DNA of 61,759 nucleotides from Bacteroides sp. 214 (GCF_010501015.1 NZ_QVML01000001.1:1-61759); one strand, 5' to 3'; positions 52,310 to 60,040 are shown, counted from the stretch's first letter. Notes: a model not told the origin generated them from the sequence alone. Numbers and translations are program-made.

Positions 52310-52382
52310 ATTTTGGACTTTGAATGAAGAATTAACGTAGAGAAATTAATCTAAAGAGGTTTTATCACTCAAAGTCCAAAAT
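52310..52382. promoter_or_regulatory. perfect 14-bp inverted repeat upstream of the porin promoter
   Basis: ATTTTGGACTTTGA (52310-52323) and TCAAAGTCCAAAAT (52369-52382) are perfect reverse complements separated by 45 bp. The inner half lies 8 bp from the -7 box and the outer half 10 bp from the oxidoreductase gamma stop. It could be an operator bound by a dimer with looping, or a long-loop terminator of the upstream operon. Confidence 0.6.
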
Positions 52383-52391
52383 CAAATTCTA

Positions 52392-52934
52392 TTATCCCTT
52401 TTTCACAATCTCCATTCCTTTTTGAATGGCAGCTTCGTTGAGAGGGATTAGGTGATGGTGGCGTTCGGGAAGTGTTTTCTTTAATCCACTTAGTACGCTC
52501 TCTATAGAAACCATGGGTTTAACTTTAAGAAGTCCTCCCAGCACAATCATGTTGAATGCTTTAGCATTTTTCATTTCATTGGCTGCATCCATAGCATCTA
52601 TACGATATACATTGATATCGGTGCGGGTAGGAGGGTTGATAATTCCATAGCCATCATAAATCAATACTCCTCCCGGTTTTACTTTGTTCTCAAACTTCTC
52701 CAACGAGGGTTGATTGAGGATAATGGCTACGTCGTAATTGCTTAGAATAGGAGAAGATACGCGTTCGTCACTCACAATCACGGTTACGTTGGCTGTTCCT
52801 CCACGTTGCTCGGGACCATAAGCGGGCATCCAGCTTACCTCTTTGCCTTCCATAAGACCCGAATAGGCCAAAATTTTACCCATAGACAGTACACCCTGTC
52901 CGCCAAAACCTGCTATAATAATTTCTTCTTTCAT
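52392..52934 (-). CDS. 2-oxoacid:ferredoxin oxidoreductase, gamma subunit
   Basis: 180 aa, cytoplasmic. Begins EEIIIAGFGGQGVLSMGKILAYSG, the signature of the gamma (POR catalytic) subunit, with SWMPAYGPEQRGGTANVTVI. With the alpha and beta subunits and the ferredoxin it oxidises a 2-oxoacid to acyl-CoA, or runs in reverse as a carboxylase. The last gene of the operon, 4 bp after beta. From the alpha subunit's similarity the substrate may be 2-oxoisovalerate or 2-oxoglutarate. Confidence 0.92.
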   Translation of the reverse strand: MKEEIIIAGFGGQGVLSMGKILAYSGLMEGKEVSWMPAYGPEQRGGTANVTVIVSDERVSSPILSNYDVAIILNQPSLEKFENKVKPGGVLIYDGYGIINPPTRTDINVYRIDAMDAANEMKNAKAFNMIVLGGLLKVKPMVSIESVLSGLKKTLPERHHHLIPLNEAAIQKGMEIVKKG

Positions 52935-52938
52935 GGTC

Positions 52939-53703
52939 TTACTTATCTTTTAAATCACCGAGTTGATAAAAGGAGAACATATTTTCTTCCATCCATTTAT
53001 TAGAATCTTCAGGAGTCATCTTCCATCCGGAGCTACAGGTCGAAACAATTTCAACGAGATTAGACCCTTTGCCTTGCATGGAGTTCTCGAATGCTTTACG
53101 GATAGCTTTCTTTGCTTTACGAATAGCAGGAACCGATTGTACGGACTGGCGTGTTACGTATGCGGTACCTTCCAATTGTGCAGCTATCTCGGTCATTTTC
53201 AAAGGATGTCCATGTAGCTGTGTATCACGTCCATAAGGACAAGTTGAAGTCTTCATGCCCACCAAGGTTGTAGGAGCCATTTGTCCACCTGTCATGCCGT
53301 AGATAGCATTATTAACGAAGATAATGGTGATGTTTTCACCACGGTTCAACGCGTGGATTGTTTCGGCTGTACCGATGCAGGCTAAGTCGCCATCGCCCTG
53401 ATAGGTGAAAACCAATCTTTCGGGCCATAAGCGTTTGATTGCCGTAGCTACAGCAGGAGCACGCCCGTGTGCTGCTTCTTCCCAGTCAATATCTAAATAG
53501 TTGTACGCAAACACCGCGCAACCTACCGGTGATACACCGACTGTCTTTTCTTCCATTGCCATCTCTTCAATGACTTCGGCAATAAGTTTATGAACTACCC
53601 CATGGCTACATCCCGGGCAGTAGTGCATAGCATTATTGTTCATGAGAGTTGGTTTCTTATGAACCAAGTTCTCGGGTTTAATGATATCTTTTATTGTAAT
53701 CAT
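52939..53703 (-). CDS. 2-oxoacid:ferredoxin oxidoreductase, beta (TPP-binding) subunit
   Basis: 254 aa. Thiamine-diphosphate subunit: NAMHYCPGCSHGVVHK near the N-terminus, and the TPP/Mg motif GDGDLACIGTAETIHALNRGENITIIFVNNAIYGMTGGQ-type stretch (about 120-155), with GDGD, NN and YGMTGGQ all present. No cluster ligands beyond the CxxC above. It follows the 56-aa membrane protein by 25 bp and precedes gamma by 4 bp. Confidence 0.93.
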   Translation of the reverse strand: MITIKDIIKPENLVHKKPTLMNNNAMHYCPGCSHGVVHKLIAEVIEEMAMEEKTVGVSPVGCAVFAYNYLDIDWEEAAHGRAPAVATAIKRLWPERLVFTYQGDGDLACIGTAETIHALNRGENITIIFVNNAIYGMTGGQMAPTTLVGMKTSTCPYGRDTQLHGHPLKMTEIAAQLEGTAYVTRQSVQSVPAIRKAKKAIRKAFENSMQGKGSNLVEIVSTCSSGWKMTPEDSNKWMEENMFSFYQLGDLKDK

Positions 53704-53728
53704 ACGATTTCTTGTTTTTAAGATAGGC

Positions 53729-53899
53729 TTATCTGTTGGTGAACCGAATAAAGAATTCCATTATCTTGCAGAACAAAGTAGCTCCACATACGTAGAGGAA
53801 AACGGTTCTGTCGTCTACTACAAAGTATATAATAATGGTAATAAGTGTTCCTATGAGGAATAATACGTTGAGTATGCTTCTTATTTTATCCGGGTTCAT
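53729..53899 (-). CDS. 56-aa two-helix membrane protein within the oxidoreductase operon
   Basis: ATG 53899 to TAA 53729. Sequence begins MNPDKIRSILN and contains two hydrophobic segments (about 10-27 and 33-50) joined by VDDRT, ending in a basic tail (FFIRFTNR). It sits between the alpha and beta genes with 25-bp gaps on each side and on the same strand, so it must be co-transcribed with them. An anchor for the otherwise soluble complex, or a chance retained gene, are both possible; no homologue function known. Confidence 0.7.
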   Translation of the reverse strand: MNPDKIRSILNVLFLIGTLITIIIYFVVDDRTVFLYVCGATLFCKIMEFFIRFTNR

Positions 53900-53924
53900 C
53901 TTTATATCAGTTTTAAGTACCTAT

Positions 53925-55004
53925 TTAATCTATTAACTTTGCTTTGAGTGCACTCACAATTTCATCTGGTCCGGGAACAATTCCTCCCAAACGTCCGAAA
54001 TGCTCTACTTTTACCTTGCCATTTACTGCTAAACGAATATCTTCTACCATTTGTCCGGCATTCAACTCCAATGACAACATACCTTTTACCTTGCTGGCAT
54101 ATTCGTTGATGGCTGTGGTGGGGAACGGCCAGAGGGTTATCGGACGAAGTATTCCTACTTTAATACCTTCCTCGCGTGCAATTTCCATTGCTTTTTGTCC
54201 GATACGCGCCATAGATCCGAAAGCGATAATCAAGTAGTCTGCGTCTTCGCAATTGATTTCTTCGTATCTTACTTCATTCTTCTCTATCTCTTTATACTTG
54301 GCTTGGAAGCGCAGATTGTTTTGCTCCATAGGCTCGGGTTGAAGTTCCAATGAAGTTACAATGTTGGGTTTGCGACTCTTTGGTTTTCCGGTAGCTGCCC
54401 AAGGACATTCCGCAAGGAGTTCTTCTTCGGTGCGGCGTGCAACAAACGGAGGAAGTACGACCTTCTCCATCATTTGTCCAATAACACCATCGGTCAATAT
54501 CATTGCAGGATTGCGATACTTAAAGGCAAGTTCAAAACCAAGTCCTACAAAATCCGCCATTTCCTGTACGGACGAAGGCGCAAGCGTGATTAGTCGGTAA
54601 TCACCATGACCACCACCCTTTACAGTTTGAAAATAATCTGCCTGGCTGGGCTGGATTGTTCCTAATCCCGGTCCGCCGCGCATTACATTAACAATGAGTG
54701 AAGGTAACTCGGCACCTGCCAGATATGAAATTCCTTCTTGCTTGAGGCTAATGCCCGGACTCGATGAAGATGTCATCACCTTCTTTCCTGTTCCGGCTCC
54801 TCCGTATACCATATTAATAGCTGCTACTTCACTTTCTGCCTGGAGTACCACCATGCCGGTAGTTTCCCAAGGCTTTAGCTCGGCAAGCGTTTCCAATATC
54901 TCCGATTGTGGGGTAATGGGGTATCCGAAGTAACCGTCGGCTCCACAACGAACGGCCGCGTGGGCTATCGCCTCATTCCCTTTCATTAATACTACTTCTT
55001 CCAT
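53925..55004 (-). CDS. vorB: 2-oxoacid:ferredoxin oxidoreductase, alpha subunit (VorB type)
   Basis: 359 aa. Pyrimidine-binding/core domain: VLMKGNEAIAHAAVRCGADGYFGYPITPQSEI, the acetyl-like cofactor loop MTSSSSPGISLKQEGISYLAGAELPSLIVNVMRGGPGLGTIQPSQADY, and a C-terminal domain III (ADYLIIAFGSMARIGQKAMEIAREEG). This is the clade annotated 3-methyl-2-oxobutanoate dehydrogenase subunit VorB in Bacteroides, though 2-oxoglutarate specificity (KorA) is also plausible. It follows the ferredoxin gene by 45 bp. In this window it could supply or consume branched-chain oxoacids that the leu operon also uses. Confidence 0.9.
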   Translation of the reverse strand: MEEVVLMKGNEAIAHAAVRCGADGYFGYPITPQSEILETLAELKPWETTGMVVLQAESEVAAINMVYGGAGTGKKVMTSSSSPGISLKQEGISYLAGAELPSLIVNVMRGGPGLGTIQPSQADYFQTVKGGGHGDYRLITLAPSSVQEMADFVGLGFELAFKYRNPAMILTDGVIGQMMEKVVLPPFVARRTEEELLAECPWAATGKPKSRKPNIVTSLELQPEPMEQNNLRFQAKYKEIEKNEVRYEEINCEDADYLIIAFGSMARIGQKAMEIAREEGIKVGILRPITLWPFPTTAINEYASKVKGMLSLELNAGQMVEDIRLAVNGKVKVEHFGRLGGIVPGPDEIVSALKAKLID

Positions 55005-55049
55005 CTTTGAATTTTGAATTTTGAGTTCTTTAGATTGTTAGATTCGCGG

Positions 55050-55280
55050 TTAGTTTTCTACTTTCATCTTATACACAGAAATACAACCGTCAGGGCAAAC
55101 AATGCCACACGAGCTACAACCGTTGCAGGTGTCTTCAAGCGTTTGTACAGCATAATTGTATCCTTTCGTATTTACTTCTTTGGATAAGGAAATTACTTTG
55201 AGCGGACAAGCTACCACACACAAGTTGCATCCTTTGCAACGCTCTGTGTCGACCACTATTGCTCCTTTAATTTTAGCCAT
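55050..55280 (-). CDS. 2[4Fe-4S] ferredoxin (delta subunit of the oxidoreductase)
   Basis: 76 aa with two CxxCxxCxxxC-type motifs: CKGCNLCVVACP (about 17-28) and CNGCSSCGIVCPDGC (about 53-67). Electron carrier of the 2-oxoacid oxidoreductase complex. It lies between the TPR gene (11 bp) and the alpha gene (45 bp). Confidence 0.93.
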   Translation of the reverse strand: MAKIKGAIVVDTERCKGCNLCVVACPLKVISLSKEVNTKGYNYAVQTLEDTCNGCSSCGIVCPDGCISVYKMKVEN

Positions 55281-55291
55281 AAATTATACGT

Positions 55292-55570
55292 TTATTGATT
55301 GAACATGTCTTTGTTATAGAAATTGAGGATGTCGATAACCATGCGTCTCGCTTCTTTCGCAGGACTTTCGGGGTTCAGATCGATGGCATATTGATAATTG
55401 TTCAGCGCTTGTTGCCAATCTCCTTTTTTGCGATGGGCATTGCCCAATAAGTAGTAAGCCAGATCTTTTTCTTCGTTTTCGCTTACGGCAATATAGGCTG
55501 TAAGTTCATCGAGCGCTTTGTTTACCTCACCATTTTCAATGTGAGTTTTAATGATCTCTAATGCTTTCAT
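55292..55570 (-). CDS. small tetratricopeptide-repeat protein
   Basis: 92 aa, soluble, made of two TPR units (DLAYYLLGNAHRKKGDWQQALNNYQYAIDLNPES). First gene of the oxidoreductase operon, 11 bp before the ferredoxin. It could help assemble the complex, which is inferred from position only. Confidence 0.85.
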   Translation of the reverse strand: MKALEIIKTHIENGEVNKALDELTAYIAVSENEEKDLAYYLLGNAHRKKGDWQQALNNYQYAIDLNPESPAKEARRMVIDILNFYNKDMFNQ

Positions 55571-55597
55571 TTATTTCCCCAAGTGATTTATCAAGCA

Positions 55598-55605
55598 CAA
55601 ATATA
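55598..55605 (-). promoter_or_regulatory. -7 box of the oxidoreductase operon
   Basis: TATATTTG on the minus strand, 28 bp upstream of ATG 55570. The 55606-55845 stretch upstream is AT/GT-rich with no ORF or clear structure. Confidence 0.6.
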
Positions 55606-55845
55606 CTCCTTATTTGTTGATAACTGGATAATGTAGCGTGAAATATTATTAATTTGAAATGTTTTTTTAAGCAGAAAACTGACGTTTTGGTAGTTTGTTT
55701 GTGTTTCGTTTGGTATGTCTAGGCGGTTGTTTGCTGTTTTCTTGTTGGTGTCTTGCTGTTTTGATAGCTTTTTGTTATTTGTAAACTCTCTGCGATGTAT
55801 TTAGAAACATACATACTCAGCAAAGCCTATTTATTGAACTAAGTT

Positions 55846-55933
55846 GTGCCAACGCGTTGGCACTGTCGTGACACCGCTGTTGCACAATAGTGCCGATGCG
55901 TTGGCACAACTTTGCCAATGCACTGGCATACGC
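55846..55933. repeat. 22-bp periodic intergenic array F (four 18-bp palindromes)
   Basis: Four 22-base units begin at 55846, 55868, 55890 and 55912. Each is an 18-base palindrome plus a 4-base spacer. The first is perfect (GTGCCAACGCGTTGGCAC); the others are variants (GTGACACCGCTGTTGCAC, GTGCCGATGCGTTGGCAC, TTGCCAATGCACTGGCAT). It shares only its 22-base period with the other arrays. It lies between two minus-strand genes, just before a terminator. Confidence 0.9.
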
Positions 55934-55947
55934 TTCGACAATTACAA

Positions 55948-55986
55948 GAAAAAGAGGCTATCTCAGCAATTGTGAGATAGCCTCTT
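55948..55986 (-). terminator. terminator of the GH28 gene
   Basis: AAGAGGCTATCTCA (55952-55965)/TGAGATAGCCTCTT (55973-55986), a perfect 14-bp stem with a seven-base loop, followed on the minus strand by TTTTCTTG, 24 bp past the GH28 stop. Confidence 0.88.
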
Positions 55987-56009
55987 CCTTTTGTTTTCTT
56001 GGCTGGTAT

Positions 56010-57410
56010 TTATTTTACCAGTCCACCATTAATATATAGTCCTTCGAACTTTACATCTTTTACCTTTCCGGTAATGTTGTTACCATTTTCGGCAACGTTA
56101 TTGAATTTGCAGTTGCTTACGCTGATGTTTTCTATGTTGGCAGATTCATTCAAACCAATAAGTACCACACCATATTTACTTTTTTGGCTGGTAATGTTCT
56201 TAAGATGAATGTTGCGCACTGTAGGAGTAAAACCACGTTGACAGTTTTCTCTGTTTTCATATTGTAGGTTAATACGCAGTACGGCTTCTTTACATTCGCC
56301 CACAGTAATATTGCGCACAAAAACATTTTCAATGAGACCACCACGGCAAGTGCTTGTCTTGATACGGATAACACGATCCAATAAAGGACTGTCCATGTCG
56401 CAATTTTCAACGAAGAGGTTGCGATAACCACCCGAGATTTCGCTACCTACTACTACGCCACCGTGTCCGTTCTTCATGCGACAGTTGCGCACGATGATGT
56501 TTTCGCTGGGAGTATCCCATTTGCGTCCGTCGTTGTTACGTCCCGACTTAATAGCAATACAGTCGTCGCCGGTATCGAATAGGCAACCTTCAATTAATAC
56601 GTTTTTACACGATTCGGGGTCGCATCCGTCGCCATTGGGACCGCGATTGAATACACTTACCCCACGTACGATAAGACTTTCGCAGAATAGTGGATGAATA
56701 ACCCAGAAAGGAGAATTTAACAGAGTAACACCTTCAATTAAGATCGTGTTGCACGAATAGAAATTTAATAATTGTGGACGTAACCCGTCTTCAGGAGTCA
56801 TTACACGTTTATATATAGGTGTGTTTGTTTCGGCATACATTAATAGTTTTTCGCGTCCACCATTGCGTTGAGCTTTCATGCCTTCTACCCAACCAAAACG
56901 AGGAGCACCACACATAGGCCACCAGTTGTCGTTAGTGGCTTGTCCGTCGATAATACCTTTTCCGGTAATGGCAATGTTGGTTTCGCCGTAAGCATAGATA
57001 AGCGGGCGAGCGTTGTAGCAGTCTACACCTTCCCAACGGGTGAGTACAGCAGGGAAGTAGAGCTCTTGGTTCGTGTCGAATTTAAGTATTGCTCCTTCTT
57101 CCAAGTGTAGGTTTACATTACTTTTCATGGTTATTGGACCGGTATAAAATGTTCCCTTAGGAATCAACACGGTGCCGCCGCCTGCTTGCGAACAAGTAGT
57201 GATGGCAAGATTGATTTCATCGTGCGCGGGTTCCGACGGATTGTCGGCCTTCACGCCGAAATCGAGAATGTTGAATACGCGGTCGGGGAAAGATGTTTGC
57301 TTAATTTGTGACTCGATGGCTTTTGCTGTTTCGAATGCTTTGTCGATTACATCCGCTTTGGCAACAACTGCCACACATAGTAGTAAGATAATTCCAAAAA
57401 ATTTTCTCAT
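56010..57410 (-). CDS. glycoside hydrolase family 28 (polygalacturonase-like)
   Basis: 466 aa, signal peptide ending VAKA. A right-handed beta-helix enzyme with the four GH28 signatures: GPNGDGCDP (the NTD-type Asp, about 265-273), DTGDDCIAIKSG (two catalytic Asp), NGHGGVVVGSE (His) and RVIRIKTS (Arg-Ile-Lys). It should hydrolyse galacturonan or rhamnogalacturonan in the periplasm or outside. No SusC/SusD pair is nearby, so it is not part of a local polysaccharide locus. Promoter TATTTTTG at 57446-57439. Confidence 0.93.
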   Translation of the reverse strand: MRKFFGIILLLCVAVVAKADVIDKAFETAKAIESQIKQTSFPDRVFNILDFGVKADNPSEPAHDEINLAITTCSQAGGGTVLIPKGTFYTGPITMKSNVNLHLEEGAILKFDTNQELYFPAVLTRWEGVDCYNARPLIYAYGETNIAITGKGIIDGQATNDNWWPMCGAPRFGWVEGMKAQRNGGREKLLMYAETNTPIYKRVMTPEDGLRPQLLNFYSCNTILIEGVTLLNSPFWVIHPLFCESLIVRGVSVFNRGPNGDGCDPESCKNVLIEGCLFDTGDDCIAIKSGRNNDGRKWDTPSENIIVRNCRMKNGHGGVVVGSEISGGYRNLFVENCDMDSPLLDRVIRIKTSTCRGGLIENVFVRNITVGECKEAVLRINLQYENRENCQRGFTPTVRNIHLKNITSQKSKYGVVLIGLNESANIENISVSNCKFNNVAENGNNITGKVKDVKFEGLYINGGLVK

Positions 57411-57438
57411 GATATTAAATAGTTTTTTTGTTTCGATA

Positions 57439-57446
57439 CAAAAATA
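57439..57446 (-). promoter_or_regulatory. -7 box of the GH28 gene
   Basis: TATTTTTG on the minus strand, 29 bp upstream of ATG 57410. Confidence 0.5.
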
Positions 57447-57541
57447 AATACTGAGAAGAGGATAGAATAAGACTATTTGTTATAAAAGGGGTAATAATTG
57501 ACAGGATTTGAAGATATAGCTAATGAAACTTTCTTTCTCTC

Positions 57542-57574
57542 TTGGCAAATCTCAATAATAAACAGTTATATTTG
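57542..57574 (+). promoter_or_regulatory. promoter of rpiA
   Basis: TATATTTG (57567-57574) is an exact -7 match. TTG at 57542-57544 is a possible -33 element with slightly long spacing. ATG is at 57608. Confidence 0.55.
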
Positions 57575-57607
57575 CACAACCAACAATCGTTAATGTAACT
57601 TAACCCA

Positions 57608-58306
57608 ATGAACTGGAACAATACAATTATAGACAATTTGCAATGGTCGGACACCATTAGCAATCTAGAGCGCAAAGAACATGTAGCCCAAAAGATAGCT
57701 GCCCGCATGAAAGATAACGAAGTAATAGGTGTGGGTTCGGGCTCTACTGTTTATGTGGCGGTGTGTGCTATGGCTAAGCGCATCAAAGAAGAAAATCTGC
57801 ATGTCGAAGTTATTCCCGCATCCTTAGAGCTTTCCATGACTTGTCAACAACTGGGACTTACCCAAACAACTCTGTGGTGTCGTAAACCCGACTGGTGTTT
57901 TGATGGAGCCGATGAGGTGGATCCTAACCGTAGTCTTATAAAAGGACGTGGAGGTGCTATGTTCAAAGAAAAGTTACTGATGTCGTGCAGTCGGGAGAGC
58001 TACATCATTGTAGATGAAAGTAAGTTTGTAGATCGTCTCGGTAGTAAATTTCCCGTGCCAGTAGAGGTGTTTCCCGGAGCTCTGCTTTATGCCGAAGAAC
58101 AATTGAAACAGCTTGGCGCACGCGAAGTTATTCTGCGTATGGCAAAAGGAAAGGATGGTCCTATCCTAACGGAAAATGGTAATTTTATACTTGATGCTTG
58201 GTTTGACCATATAGGGTTGGATATGGAGAAAAACATAAAATCAATTACCGGCGTTATAGAAAGTGGTCTCTTTATGGGATTCGATATTGAGATACTAACA
58301 GTGTAA
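57608..58306 (+). CDS. rpiA: ribose-5-phosphate isomerase A
   Basis: 232 aa, cytoplasmic, interconverts ribose-5- and ribulose-5-phosphate. Motifs: VIGVGSGSTVYVAV (phosphate loop, about 38-51), DWCFDGADEVDPNRSLIKGRGGAMFKEKLL (about 96-125, with the catalytic Asp, Glu and Lys) and VDESKFVDRLGSKFPVPVEVFP. The N-terminal 15 residues form an extension beyond the E. coli start. It is followed by the amidase gene after 15 bp. Confidence 0.94.
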   Translation: MNWNNTIIDNLQWSDTISNLERKEHVAQKIAARMKDNEVIGVGSGSTVYVAVCAMAKRIKEENLHVEVIPASLELSMTCQQLGLTQTTLWCRKPDWCFDGADEVDPNRSLIKGRGGAMFKEKLLMSCSRESYIIVDESKFVDRLGSKFPVPVEVFPGALLYAEEQLKQLGAREVILRMAKGKDGPILTENGNFILDAWFDHIGLDMEKNIKSITGVIESGLFMGFDIEILTV

Positions 58307-58321
58307 CCTTAGTTTCTGCCG

Positions 58322-59350
58322 ATGAAAAGACTCCTCTTTCTCCTTCTCTTACTTGTTTTGTTGAGCGGCATATCTACTTTGCAAGCGCAAGAAATGGTAC
58401 GCCCTAAGAGTGGAGATGGTATAGAGTCTTTACTTCGCAGACATAACAGACAAGGGGCTCAGTATCGTAAGGAGTTTTTGGAACTTAACAAAGGGAAGTT
58501 CGGCAAAAATAATTCGTTGATCTTAGAGCGCAACTACCTGTTGCCACCTATTCATGGAAATGCGGGGAAACCTGTAGCTCCTTCGGCAACACTCTCTTCT
58601 TCGGTCTCTAAAAAAGGCTATGAACCTCTTTTTGGAAAGAAAGAGGCAAACTACGAAATAACCTCAAGTGAATTACGAGGTGCTACTTTTTATCTCGTAA
58701 GCGGGCATGGAGGACCCGATCCCGGTGCCATTGGCAAGATGGATAAGCACGAACTGCACGAAGATGAATATGCTTACGACATTGTATTGAGGCTAGCAAA
58801 GAGTTTACTCTCAAAAGGAGCTACTGTACATATTATTATTCAGGATGCATTAGACGGTATACGCGACGATCGTATTCTGAAGAATAGCAAGCGTGAAACC
58901 TGTATGGGTAAAGCTATCCCTTTGAAACAAACCGAACGTCTTAAGCAGCGTTCGGATAAGATAAACGAAATTTACCGCAAATCCCCCAAGGGCTACTCAC
59001 GCGCCATATTTATTCACATAGATAGTCGCAGTAAACACAAGCAGACGGATGTGTTTTTTTATCACTCATCTTCGGCCGCCAGTACGCGCTTAGCAAACAC
59101 TATGAAGAAAACCTTTGCGCAGAAGTACAGTACCCATCAACCCGGAAGAGGATTCACAGGTACTGTAAGCGAACGGCGATTGTATGTACTGAGAAATACT
59201 TTGCCCGTAGGCGTGTATGTAGAGCTAGGTAATATACAGAATCCTTTCGACCAACGGCGTATTGTTATGAAAGATAATCGGCAGGCATTAGCCAAATGGA
59301 TAGCAGAGGCATTTGTTGCAGATTACAAACAAAGTGGGCTGAAAAAATAG
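58322..59350 (+). CDS. N-acetylmuramoyl-L-alanine amidase (Amidase_3)
   Basis: 342 aa, signal peptide (ends LQAQ). An approximately 100-residue low-homology linker precedes a zinc amidase: SGHGGPDPGAIG (first zinc His), HEDEYAYDIVLRLA (Glu ligand), SRAIFIHIDSR (second His), and PVGVYVELGNIQNPFDQ (catalytic Glu). All ligands are present, so it should be an active peptidoglycan amidase in the periplasm. Located 15 bp after rpiA, probably in one transcript. Confidence 0.92.
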   Translation: MKRLLFLLLLLVLLSGISTLQAQEMVRPKSGDGIESLLRRHNRQGAQYRKEFLELNKGKFGKNNSLILERNYLLPPIHGNAGKPVAPSATLSSSVSKKGYEPLFGKKEANYEITSSELRGATFYLVSGHGGPDPGAIGKMDKHELHEDEYAYDIVLRLAKSLLSKGATVHIIIQDALDGIRDDRILKNSKRETCMGKAIPLKQTERLKQRSDKINEIYRKSPKGYSRAIFIHIDSRSKHKQTDVFFYHSSSAASTRLANTMKKTFAQKYSTHQPGRGFTGTVSERRLYVLRNTLPVGVYVELGNIQNPFDQRRIVMKDNRQALAKWIAEAFVADYKQSGLKK

Positions 59351-59406
59351 ACACTTATTAAGATAAACCTTGAATTAATACTCTCCAAATAGACTTTTAG
59401 GAAATA

Positions 59407-59594
59407 GGTCTTCACCTTCACAGAACGCTGTAACCAGATGGTAGAGAGAGGGTTGCGTGTGAAGACCCCCTCTTCTATCCTTCACAAGGTCTTCACTGCC
59501 AATTTTCTGACTGTTTTTGTATTAAGAAAACAGTCAGAAACGAGGTGAAAAACAGTCAGAAGTGAAGCAAAAAACAGTCGCAAAAAAATATCAC
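59407..59594 (+). repeat. 22-bp periodic intergenic array D, first part
   Basis: GGTCTTCAC (59407) and GTGAAGACC (59459) start 52 bases apart. GAAGACC (59461) to CACAAGG (59483) is 22 bases. Hairpin 2 has arms TTTTCTGACTGTTTT and AAAACAGTCAGAAA. CAGTCAG begins at 59531 and 59553 and CAGTCGC at 59575, 22 apart. It has the same order and spacing as arrays B and C, with a compensatory base-pair change in hairpin 2. It lies downstream of the amidase gene. Confidence 0.88.
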
Positions 59595-59646
59595 TTAAAG
59601 CTCTTCTAAGGTTGTGTCAAGCACTTCAGTACGACTTTCTGAAAAA

Positions 59647-59778
59647 GCCATAGTCTCATCTCCTGTCAGCCATAGGCTCATGACCCGTCAGCCATAGTCT
59701 CATGACCCGTCAGCCATAAGCTCATGACCGCTCATCCATAGGCGCACAATCACTCATCCATAGGCACATAATCGTTCA
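59647..59778. repeat. 22-bp periodic intergenic array D, second part
   Basis: Six tandem 22-base units start at 59647, 59669, 59691, 59713, 59735 and 59757. Each begins (G/T)CCATAG or (G/T)CCATAAG and ends in TCA. The word is the reverse complement of the GCTTATGG of arrays A and E. The unit length is invariant while the unit sequence drifts. There is no ORF; the 59595-59646 link and 59779-59830 flank are AT-rich and featureless. Confidence 0.9.
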
Positions 59779-59830
59779 GGTATAGTGAAAAAATATTCTC
59801 TTAATTAATGTATTTTTTAATTATAATCCA

Positions 59831-59838
59831 TATCTTTG
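59831..59838 (+). promoter_or_regulatory. -7 box of the duplicated lipoprotein/barrel locus
   Basis: TATCTTTG matches TAnnTTTG, 33 bp upstream of ATG 59872. The equivalent site before the second copy (61266-61273) reads TATCACTC and is destroyed. Confidence 0.6.
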
Positions 59839-59871
59839 ATGTATTACTTAACGAAAAAATATTAAAATAAG

Positions 59872-60032
59872 ATGAAACTAATAGCTAAATTGTTAATGCT
59901 AGGGGTAATATTTATTGCCGCTTGGGGTTGCGCACTAAATGACAAACTGGAAATAGAGTTTGTTAAGGGAGCATAATCCTTAATTCTTTCACTTGTATTA
60001 TAAAAATGTCTATGTGTAATCCTTAAAGCTAA
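59872..60032 (+). pseudogene. internally deleted copy of the CarboxypepD_reg-like lipoprotein
   Basis: The first about 95 bases are nearly identical to the intact gene at 61314 (lipoprotein signal with WGCALNDKLEIEFV). The sequence then jumps to the 3' end of that gene: 59974-60032 aligns with 61594-61655. This is a deletion of about 178 bp, leaving a 34-codon frame that stops at 59976. Only a signal peptide and 15 residues could be made. It is part of a tandem duplication of the lipoprotein plus the barrel gene. Confidence 0.85.
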
Positions 60033-60040
60033 AAAAAATG

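Noticed and set aside
56010..57410. Polysaccharide utilisation locus around GH28
   Set aside because: No SusC/SusD pair, regulator or further carbohydrate enzymes are adjacent.
59647..59778. CRISPR array
   Set aside because: The unit is contiguous 22-mers with no constant repeat and variable spacer, unit sequence drifts, and there are no cas genes in the window. The same applies to the arrays at 8884, 38888 and 47810.
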